A stretch of 64,000 nucleotides of DNA from Liolophura sinensis. Lineage: Eukaryota > Mollusca > Polyplacophora > Chitonida > Chitonidae. The stretch lies in contig NC_088295.1 of NCBI RefSeq assembly GCF_032854445.1, positions 38,985,385 to 39,049,384 on the forward strand. Direction: 5' to 3'. Each line of letters starts with the position of its first letter. The first letter of the stretch is position 1. Made by a program: the position numbers and the translations under genes. Positions 39,301 through 51,300 of the stretch are shown here, in pieces. The notes beneath the pieces were generated by a model that did no database searches, had not been told where the DNA came from, and worked only from the letters and a program-made list of their open reading frames with translations.

Positions 39301-42300
39301 TTCAACGATTTGCAGGAGTACAAGAACTAACTCCTATCTGAAGCCATTAACATAAATTCACCTTCAGCTCTTTCTCTATAGGTGTCCTCTGTCTGGTCAG
39401 TTCGTCTGTGACCACAGGTAGAAACTGCTGATAAAACTGATGAAGATTCCACAGTATGTTCAACAGCCACTCTGAAAGCAAAGACAAACAAGCCAATCCA
39501 GAGACTGTATAATCCTTACAAAATAGGCAAAATGCATGCGTCAATCTGTTTCCAAACTTGATCTGAGGCTACAAAAAAAGATTAGACCTATCAAAATTGG
39601 AAAGTATTTGGTGAGTGTGCTTGGGGTTTAACGTCGCACTTAACAATTTTTCAGTCATACGACAACAAAGAGTCATAAAGTGTGTGTAGATATTCTGTCT
39701 TCTAGTGGTAGGGTGAATGCATGACGCCGAAGTACTGCCGCCACTGGAGTACTTGGGGTTTAACATCGTACTTAACAATTTTACAGTCATACGACAACGA
39801 GGGGTCATAAAGTGTGCGTAGATATTCTGTCTTCTAGTGGCAGGGTGAATGCATGACGCCGAAGTACTGCCACCACTGGAGTACTTGGGGTTTAACATTG
39901 TACTTAACAATTTTACAGTCATACGACAACGAGGGGTCATAAAGTGTGTGTAGATATTCTGTCTTCTAGTGGCAGGGTGAATGCATGACGCCAAAGTACT
40001 GCCACCACTGGAGTACTTGGGGTTTAACATCGTACTTAACAATTTTACAGTCATACGACAACGAGGGGTCATAAAGTGTGTGTAGATATTCGGTCTTCTA
40101 GTGGCAGGGTGAATGCATGACGCCGAAGTACTGCCACCACTGGAGTACTTGGGGTTTAACATCGTACTTAACAATTTTACAGTCATACGACAACGAGGAG
40201 TCATAAAGTGTGTGTAGATATTCTGTCTTCTAGTGGCAGGGTGAATGCATGACGCCGAAGTACTGCCACCACTGGAGTACTTGGGGTTTAACATCGTACT
40301 TAACAATTTTACAGTCATATGACAACGAGGGGTCATAAAGTGTGTGTAGATATTCTGTCTTCTAGTGGTAGGGTGAATGCATGACGCCGAAGTACTGCCA
40401 CCACTGGAGTACTTGGGGTTTAACATCGTACTTAACAATTTTACAGTCATACGACAACGAGGGGTCATAAAGTGTGTGTAGATATTCTGTCTTCTAGTGG
40501 CAGGGTGAATGCATGACGCCAAAGTACTGCCACCACTGGAGTATCGTGTTGGTGGCACCATACATCACACCCCACCCAGTCCCATTATACTGACACCGGG
40601 CCAACCAGCCTGTTTCCTTGCTTTAGCAAGTATTTGGGTGATACGGGTTGTTGCACTATCCCCTTCATGCTGAACGCCAAGCAAGTATTTGGAGCTGATA
40701 AAACTAAAACATGACAACAAGACAAAATGGCAGACAGACAGACCCAACATCAACTTCATAAAATAGTATCATTAGCATGATGACCAAAATATTTTAGTGG
40801 AATACCAACAGGAGGAATGTGGAAATGCTCATTGATAGTATCTTTGTTACCTTGTTTATCTGATGGTTTTACGTGGACCAGCTGACAGTGAAACCCAAAC
40901 ACCATGTCCAACCTAACAGAGAACTCTCCCAGAGGGGAGCTCTCCAGAAACTGGGTCAATGTCGACACAACTTCCTTATCTGTTTTCTTGTCTTCTGAAC
41001 TGACAGACTGGTAACAAAACAAATACTACACATGAACATTTTTAAACAACATTCATAAAGGTTATAGGGAATTTTAATATTTACAACCTTAAATGTTACA
41101 GAAAAACAAACAGAATTTTGTCTGAACTGCGAGGAATGAGATTAAAAAAATTTAATAACATGTTTGGGAACCATGCTGAATTTTTTTTAAAAAACATTTG
41201 AAACTTATGCAGATTGGCTCCTGACTTACAAAACTAGACAACACCCTAAAAAGACAATTTTTCAAGAAAATTGAAGACGATCTGATTATTGCTGGTCCTC
41301 ACCTGAGTACCGTCCTGTCGTTCATCGCTCAACACGGATTCCACCAGCTGGTACAGATAGAACCACCATTTGTGGGCCTTCTCCTGAGTCTTCACCAACA
41401 CCATCTCCATGGACTTGTTCCAACAACTTGAGACCAAAACATTTTATTATCTCAGTGAAACTGGTTTTACAATGAAAAACTTTTACTACAACGTTTTCTT
41501 TCAATTTACAACATGTTTGTTGAAGTTGAAATGTTTATTCTTAAGCTATAATAACCATCATATTTAAAACAGTTATCTGTAATAGCGAAAAATCAAAGAA
41601 CAGTGTATGATTTAATTTCGCTATTTAAAGATTTAGGCTTTCTCTTCCAAGACAAATAAATTATTATGAATAATAAAATCACAAATCCACACCAGTATTA
41701 TGACAGTCAATAGATTCTCAAACGACAAATATGCCCACCTCAGTTCCAGTTTTCGCCATTCAATGATCATGTCAGTCACCTCTCTGAGCTGAACTGATAT
41801 GGAGACAAAGCTAGCTGCATTACTCTCCCAGTCCTGGAATTACAATATATGTTTCATCACATCTGCGTCTAGATGACAAGCAACAATGGGAATGCAGTTA
41901 ATATCATTATGTTATTGTACAGATCAACATTCATTTACTTTTTCATTGAAACAACTTATCACAAACTGATTTATTTGATCTGTGTTTTACACCACACCCA
42001 AAAATATTTCAATCATACCACAGCAGTAAGCATTGTTGTTGGAGGACAGCATTACAGTGAAGGAAACTGGGTAGACCCCAGGATCCACGATCATTTGCAG
42101 GTTGCTGGCTGAACTTCCCATATATGACCGGAGAGGATGTCAGGATGAGCTGGACTCACAGTGAACGCATAGGAGAGATGCTCCTGTGCCAATGTGCCGT
42201 GCTTGCCCACTAACCACTCGGCCATGGAAGCCCTCACAGATTGATAGACTTTATACATTACAAAAATATTACACTTGTATAGATGTACTTAAGAAACAAC

Positions 42301-45300
42301 AGAAGCAGTAAATTTGACCCCTGTATGCACAGCTTAATGAACATATTGATTTATTTATTTACTTGATTGGTGTTTTACGCCGTACCCAAGAACATTCCAT
42401 TTATACGACGGCGGCCAGCATCATGGTGGAATGAAACCGGGCAGAGCCCGGGGGAAACCCACGACCTTCCGCAGGTTACTGTCAGACCTTCCCACTTACA
42501 GTTAATGAACATAAATGTTAGCAAATTAAAGCCTGACTTTTATTAACATACAAAGGTCATTTATTTATCCTTACATTTGATGAAAGCTATGGCTCCAGAA
42601 GAGAATACATCTAGAACTATTGTATTCCGCTGCATTTTCACCAACCTGAGCCTTCTGTACAAGCAGCTCCAGACCTGTGAGAAACTTCATTACAGGGCAG
42701 GTAACTGAGAATCCCAGAATCCTCTGTACAATTTTGTTCAACTGAAAGTAAAGACAGGAGATGTGCACAAACAAACAGTACAATGTAAATAGGCTAACAC
42801 TCCTTAACATGATTCAGCATTCTTTTTAATACCACATGTAAATGTTGAATAGATACAAATGCTCACACTATGTGTATGTTTATTCTTAAGACAAAATGAG
42901 AATTTAGTAATGACTACACGTACTTCCTAAAATAAAGTTTTGAAAAAAAAATATACACACTGTGCAATGTACTCAAAACCTCTCAACCCAAAGTCAAAAT
43001 GTTTACAAGAAAATGGAAGGAAGGGAGGGGGGTTCCTCATGACACAGTGCAAGTGTGGTTCAGGTTCGATAACATTTAGTTTGACAGTTCAAGAAACACA
43101 GAGTGCACCAAGAAATGACCGGACATCCAAACAGACTAACGAATGACCACGGAAATTAAATATGGTTCATCTAAAGGCCTAGCTTTACATGTTGTGTAAG
43201 TTTAGTAAGCTTTGGTTACAAATTTCTAGAGATATAATGATAACAAGTCTTTCACAAAACTTACCTTTTAATGACCTCAATGAAATTGAAAAAGTGGGTT
43301 GTCATTAAAAATCACTAGGGTTTTCCCTCGAAGAATAAGTGTATGTTTGGTGTTAGACTAGTGGACTTGAGGGCCGTACTGTTCAAAAATTATGGTGTTA
43401 ACAAGCCTTTAAAAAGGAAGTTGTAATGACCTCAATGACCTTGAAAAAATATGTTGCTGAAAATTGATATGTTGCTTTTTTCTTCCATATGACTAAGTGA
43501 AAGTGTGGTGTAAGTTTGGTGAACTTGGGTAAACTGTCCTGGAGATACTGTGTGATGAATGATGGACAGTTACATGTATCTATATATTGGTACTTACCAA
43601 AAGTGTGGTAAATTTGAGTAATATAAACAGAGTTAAAGCTCTGATTAAAATATCTTCAGATGTCAAACATTCATGTGTTTATACCTGCTTTAACGTTGGA
43701 TGATCTGGCCAGTCCATCTGGAGTTCATTCACTCTTATTTGAAATCTCTCCAACAGGGGGCGGCACTTCACCACTTCAGCCACATTGGAATCATGGTAAA
43801 TGTCATATGGAATGCCAACAACTCCTGATTTCTTGTTTAACTCCTGTAATTCAGGGTGAAGCCATTTAGTTTTAAGAAGCATACATACCACGGACTTTAT
43901 GAAAAGATGCAAACATCAAAGTTAAGATTTTAAAATGATACTTCCATTTTTCCCAGAAAACCAAGGATATGTAAAGTCTGCGCTGAAGAATTGACAGTTT
44001 ATTTATTTGCTTGGTTTATTATTTGACTGGTGCAATACTATACCTAGGACGTTTTCTTTGCAATTAGGTTAATTTATGGGCACAGAGAACTAGAGTGCCT
44101 GGAGTAAACCACCACTCCTTTAGCATATGCAGGCTGATTTAAGAGTACATGTAATTTCACTTATTTCCTTTTTATCTGTTATGCTGATATAGTTTGTGAT
44201 TCACAACAACAACAAAAACCTCACCTTTTCATGAAGAGAGGCTGTTTTCTGTATGGATGTGATCATAGCTAGATGACTGCCAATTAATTCTTTATCCATG
44301 CCATGATCTGAAAACGAAAAAGGAATTTCAATATTCCTGCTGTACCTCTACTGTACTTGATATTACATCGACACTTTAAAAATATCACTTTCTGAAAAAA
44401 TTAATGAAAAATCTTATTTAACTTTCTTCGTTAGCTGTTCACGTCACAGTTTGAATAAATCTATAAATGCATGGTGTTTTGTTATCAAGATAATTTTTTT
44501 TCAGAACATATAAAATGAATTTATACTCACACATTATCTTAGCTGCCTTATGGCCAATCACTGCAGCTGTTTGATAACAGGACAGGAATGGCTGGTGATC
44601 TTGCACCTCAGGTGCTGTCACTGGCGGTTCTTTCAGCCAGTCAGATTCTGTGAAACAAGTAAGGATGGTTTGGTGCGTGTGCCAGACTTGAATCATTTCC
44701 TGCTCAGAGATTCCAACAGCAGAAAACTCTTCCTCTGATAACTCAGCATCTTCTGCCATGGACTTTGGGCCATCATCAAGACTGCGTTTATCCAGGACAT
44801 CCACAAATTCCTTTTAAAGATCAGGAACAGTTTAAAAATTAATCATGGACGTTACACCTCATCTATTCGAAGAACTGAAGAGTTGCAAGAGATGGGACTG
44901 GAGGATGAGCTACACAATGGAGTGTATCTTTCAAAATGTACGACTCAGTAAATGAAACAAAATACATTTAACATAATATTTTTTTTATTACATAATAAGT
45001 CAGGTCACCAGAGGTTGGATTGGATCATATCACGATCAAATACAGGTTCATCATATTTAAGCCATCTACGTCAGAGAATCTTAAAGCTTTGACAAAAACC
45101 AAGACACAGTAAAAATAACTTCAAATCTACAGATGTTTTTAATTACGCAGTTACCTGTTCATAGTGAGGGAAAGCTTTCCTGAAATCTTGCTCATTTAGC
45201 TCGTCTTCTGTGAGCTCCTGCCCGTAGGTGCCCTTGTACCTGTAGAGACTACTGTCCTCTTCCTCCTTCTGTCTACGACTTGCCTCCTGCTCTCCCCACA

Positions 45301-48300
45301 GGGTTACAAACACACCCAGCAGGTGATTTAATAATGATAACACCTCTGAGGGGAGAGTCACACACAATACAGTATGCTGACGGAGAATCTGTATTGCACT
45401 CAACAAGATCCTGAGGCCAAAAAGAATGCTGACAATTAATGCATACAACAGGCAGATAACTCTATAAAACATACGCACACGCAACAGACCAGTGGGATAA
45501 TTTCAGCCCTGATTACATTTTGTTGTCATAACTTCTAAAAAGCAGTCATGAAAAAAAAAAAATTTTGTCACGAATTATTATGCACAGGTTACCGAAGCTA
45601 CGTAACATTTTAAAACTAACAAAATTTTTTACAGGCTTGATGGTTTGTCATTTCTGTCCATTAATTCTGCTTTAAAATTTAAACGTCTCCACAATAAATT
45701 GGCAAAACTTACTTTGACACCAGTCCACGAGAAACAAGCATACTGTCTGTCCCTGCATGACCCTCCTCAGCTATGAACTTTACTGTCTGGAGAAAGGACT
45801 GTGAACTAAGGTTCTCTACCAGAGAGATCAGCTGTGGAGTCCTCCGGGAAATGCTCGGGAATTTCCCTAATGTTTGCAGGACATCCTCAATCCAATTAAG
45901 CCTTGGTAACTGCAGTTGAGAGAGACACAGGCAGGTGCATAAGATACAGTTCTGATATATAACAGGGTCAACAAAAGAGATGGGGTTGGTTTCACACACA
46001 CCCACATGGACTGTGAAGGTCAATACATACATTACTTTGCATGCAAGAAAATGTTTGGTACATGTATATGCAATATTCTTTTATGACGAAAAAAGAAGAC
46101 AGCCTAAAATTCCCATCCACTATGAAATGAGTGCATATGCCACAAAAACAGCATTAAGTTTTATACCTGAAGGTTTGTAGGTAGATCTGTAAACCACAAT
46201 TCCCTTTGGTGGTGAATTGAAGCAGACTGACTGACCATCCGCATTCCATGTTTCATCTGGGGAAAACAGACACATCAAAATCAGTGACTGAAGTCTGAAC
46301 ATTTAAACAAATTTCTCTGTACTCAGAGGGCAAGCTGCATGAACAAAGTTATCCAGAAATCAGCCATTAATCTCATTCTGTAAAAGACATAATTGTTATA
46401 TTAGTCCTGTTACGGATTTGAACATATATATTTTTCATCTCCATTTTTAAAGAGTTGCAACTCTTTAATTGGATGGTATACATCCACATGGATTTAAAGC
46501 AGAATCACATTACTTTTAAACTAAGCACATTTTCTACACCATGATTATAGCATACCAATAACTAGTTATTCCCTATAGCTTAAAGGAAAAAAGAATGTGC
46601 ATTTGGATTGCAAACAACATTAAGAAAGCCAGTGCGAATACAAAAATATCCTCGAATGCAAAAATATACCTCATGTACGCCCAGTACAAAATGGCTTCCC
46701 TTTATTTTCTGTAACATGATCATAGCATGCAAATAACTATTCTATTTTCAAACATTAAGAAAGCCAGTGTGAGTACAAAAATATTATTGGATACTACAAT
46801 ATACCTGATGTATGCCAAGTAGAAAAGGCTCGAGCAGGTCTCTGTAGCTGGAGTATTTCAGTAGGATGGAGTCTAGGAACTTCTGTAAACTGGATTGCCA
46901 CATTTGTTCCTCGTTAAAACACCTGAGCTGTCCTCGCGTTGAGTGCACAGATTGATTCTTGGTAACACTGACTAATTTTTCCAGCAGACTGATGATAGCC
47001 TCTGGATCACCCATGGCACTCTGGTAGTTTGTCACTTCTTGGATCAACAAGTCAAACTGCACAAGAAAAATCGCAAAGCATTTATTCAACGATTTATTAG
47101 TTGCTCCCAATGTCACACTCAAAAATTCTAAATATATATATGTGAGAGCGGTCATGTTTATAAGTGGAGGAAACTGTAATGCCTGGAGGAAACTGTAATG
47201 CCTGGAGGGAACTGCAATGCCTGGAAAAAAATGTAATGCCTGGAGGAAACTGCAATGCCTGGAGGGAACTGCAATGCCTGAAAAAAAAATGTAATGCCTG
47301 GAGGGAACTGCAATGCCAGGAGGAAACTGTAATGGGAACTGCAATGCCTGGAGGAAACAGGAATGCCTGGAGGAAACTGTAATGCCTGGAGGGAACTGCA
47401 ATGCCTGGAGGAAGCTGTAATGCCTGGAGGAAACTGTAATGCCTGGAGGAAACTACAATTCCTGGAGGAAAACACTGATCTTGGCCATATGCCTGACAGA
47501 CCTCCTGGCCTGACTATAAGATGTAGCCGAGCAACAATATTATAGACATAGACATACACTGTGTGTATGATGCTTCAATATATCACGAGATAATATGGTC
47601 GTGGGTTTCCCAAGGGGTTTCTTCCACCATAATGTTGCCCGCCGTCGCAAGTGAAATATTCTTGTAGTATGGCCAAAACACCAATCAAATAAATAAATAA
47701 GGCATTCAGAGAATATCTGTATCTTGCCTGACTGGGCAGTATGTAAAACTGCACAATGTTCAAGTCATGCGATACAAATATTGACCTCAAAACCCAAATA
47801 AAAAGTAGAATGATTGACACTGTCATACATAGATATTATCCTCTAATTACATAGTGCTAAGATCTTGCCATTTAAATCAACAAGAAAGGCAAAGATTATT
47901 ATACTGTTTCAACTTTGACTCTTTACTGTATGCGTATGGATTGCAGAGCAATGAATTCATATGTTATGGAGTTGAAAATCATTGTGGTGGTAAAAGACAC
48001 TGTGGGGAATGAGTGCAAAACTTTCAACAGAGGTCTTTGATATGCCAATGATGATCTGCATTTGGCAATCTATGTACTATGGGACGCAACTACAAGCCTG
48101 TGAATAGTTGAATAAAATGTTGAGTTATGAGGTAAAAGACTTCCTTGATATTTGATATGCAAATTGCTACAGTCGGACGATTGGCTGTATGTGTACTATG
48201 GGGTTTCCACTGCAACCCAATGATAGCCCAAAAACTTTAACCAAACTGGACACCGACACTGCCCCCGACAACATCTGAACCCCTCTCACAATACCTCTAC

Positions 48301-51300
48301 TTACTTCATAAGGCGAGCTAATAAATAAATGAATAACAACAAAATACATGAATTTACCCAAAAATAGTTACACACTTTCGATTTTTATTTACATGCTTGC
48401 TACAAAAATGCATTCATGAGAGACCACCTTTGTTTATGGCAAAAAAGCTAAATACCCTCACGTCTTCCATCATTTACCTGTGCAGGCTCCGGCCTGTATG
48501 CCTGTTGCTTCTCTAACTCTGCATGTCGCGTCAGCAACAACTTCCGTCGCCTGAACAGAGCCAGAACCCTGGGATGTAGAAGGTCCTGTCTGGACTCATC
48601 CAGCTTTGATCCCGTCATTACCCATTGGTTCAGATCTCTCACGGACAGTTCACTCTCTATTTCCAACAGCTGAGAATGGAGAGATCATTAACATGGAAGG
48701 GTGTTCACCAAGTTGTTGCAAAGTCGATTAAGGAAAATTACACAAAAAATTTGAAAATTCAGAAAATTAACCATAAAACTTTTCTGTCTTATGGGAGAAG
48801 CAAATATCTTTCTTTCCTGCAAAATTACAAAGTTTTTCTAATCAAATACAAAACTTCTGAGCTTTCACCTTCAGATATTTGTTTTATTTATTTATTTATT
48901 TGATTGGTGTTTTACGCCATACTCAAGAATATTACACTTATACGACGGTGGCCAGCATTATGGTGGGAGGAAACCGGGCAGAGCCCGGGGGAAACGATAT
49001 TTGTTTTAAATACAGTACATGTATACTAGAATTCCTAATAAAATGATGATTCAAATGATGCCATATTTCTAAATAAATGTTGGAGAAATATATAATTTAA
49101 CTGTTTTTTTTTGAAGAAGACAATGTCAAAATAAAATGTCAAGAGATATGTGATATAGCTAAGAAAGTTTTAGGATACTTCAATAAAAAAAACAATGACA
49201 AGGTGTCATACAAAATACCATATTTCCCAATTAAAGGTCTACCAATACACAACATACTTTAACCTTTTCAACCTCTAAAGCACTTTTCTCAGAGAAATTT
49301 ATGCACACAATTATGATGAAAATAATTTGTTTATGTCACTATGGAAGCTTCATACAACTGTGCAAATTATTTCTCAACACTCCACAGATCTCTTAAGAAA
49401 GTTTCCAAATATTGGTCACTGTGGTGGTTGAAAAGGTTGAAGAATTATTAATTTTATTTTACCTCTTGCTCAGTATACTGTAGTTTAATTTTTTGTTTAA
49501 CTACAGGATCCACAGGCCCAGCAGGAGTGAGGAACAGTGACTGTGACAGCCCTACATATAACCAGGTTGCTCCCAGGGTAACAGGGAGGATGTCTGCTGA
49601 ACAAAACAGCTGGTACACGTGATCCAAACTTTTAAGCAGGATGTTCTTGATTGTGCTCTCCAGGACAGAGGAAAGGGAGGTTTCAATAATTTCCGTCAAT
49701 CCCTCAGCAACCCTATAAAGTTTGTCACTTTTTGCCATTTGGAAATCTTGAAGAAGTTGCCTCCAGGCAGATGATTTTTCAGTAGAGAGCAAAGATGACA
49801 AGCTTTCCAACAATCTCTTGAAAAGCAGCACAATCTTTCTTCTTTCGACATTCCTGAAAAACCAAATCCACATTTAATTAAACTGCTTAGGAATTTTGCT
49901 TGAAAAATAAGACCTTGGCAGGCGACTTTATTTTGTTAAATGCATTTTTTTCCACAGATTATATATTTTTTTTCATTTGTAGTTATCAGTCTTGTCCATT
50001 AAGAGCTTAAGTTTTTTCATAATGAAAGGTTTTATTTCAGGAACTCAAAGGTGCACTAAAGTATAATCCTAAAAAGTCTTACAGGAAATCAAACACTGGA
50101 CTGGAGAGGGCTGCACTATGTGACCATAGTAACTGCTGTACATCTTGCAGCATTTGCTGGGACTCTTGGAAATGTCCTAAGGATATGTTGTCTGATGTTT
50201 TCCCCTGATACTTATCTGGTCGCAGCAGGCTGAAGGTGAAATTTGTCAGGGGAGACAACTGGAAAATTCCTGGGCCCTGAAGAAATAAGGCAAAATGTGC
50301 AATAAAAACAGAAGAACAGAAATAAAGCTTGATTCTTCTGTTTTGGATTCACAGTAGAATAAAGGAGAAGAAGCCTTCTCAACATAGATATGCAATAATC
50401 TGTGATGTTCCGATGCATACAAGATGGGAAATATGTTGCCTAGTGGGAAAATAAAATTGCACTTAATTATTTCCCTTAATTTGCACTTTATTTTGCCAAA
50501 GAGTATATGATCAAGATTAATAAAAAAAATATATCTCTTAACAAACAATAGAATACCTTTCAGAAAGAGAAACCTACCACATTTTACGGCATACACAGGA
50601 AAATGCTAATTGAGCCGTTTACCAAATCTATCTAATTAATTAGTGATGAAGTGTACAACATACCTTGTTGGTGACTTCTGTGAGGCAATCCTGTTGGTCA
50701 GCCTGCTCTAGTTCATTACCCAGAGATCCCTTCCAGAGTGCATCATGGGAGATCAGCAGACAAGACAGAATCAAAGGCCACTTGTCCTGGGTAATACGTA
50801 AGTAAGATAACTATTAATATTTACTTAAATTTAAAACTGGCAAACTAGGTTATCACTAAAAATTATTTATGAAAACAAATTCTGAAAATACAATGCCATT
50901 CATTTAGCATAATATAACGACTCAAACTTTAAGGCAACCAGACGAGACTTTCATAACAATTTCAAAAGATCCCATTATCAGTACAATTGTTTTCTCCTTT
51001 TAGCACTTAGTAAAAGAAACTTGTTAATGTACTCTACAATAAATCTGACAACCTTATGAGTCAAGTTATACACAGTCTCAAGCTTGTGAGTGTTCATTCT
51101 CTGTATATAGAAAAGTAATAATATATATTTCTACTCCACAAAGTTCTTAATTTCTCAAGAAACACTATTCTCTAGTACTTTCTGTTTACATAAGGATTAC
51201 ATAATATAACATACTTTATTCTGAACAAGTTGAACCTGTTCCAGTAAAGACAGCAGCTCTGGATTTGGTTTGCCATGCTGAAGACAAAAGTCTGTGAACT

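Noticed and set aside
39569-40561. 330-codon open frame on the minus strand
   Set aside because: It is the 126-bp tandem array read in a frame kept open by the period; it lies inside an MDN1 intron and each unit traces to a dispersed non-coding element.
46120-46302. Frame ETWNADGQSVCFNSPPKG at MDN1 exon 8
   Set aside because: The other frame (MKHGMRMVSQSA...TDLPTNLQ) is the only one whose phase joins both neighbouring exons without a stop.
46784-47559. Long frames with FPPGIAV repeats
   Set aside because: They are the 19-bp array inside a SINE. Only 47056-46805 is coding (MDN1 exon 7).
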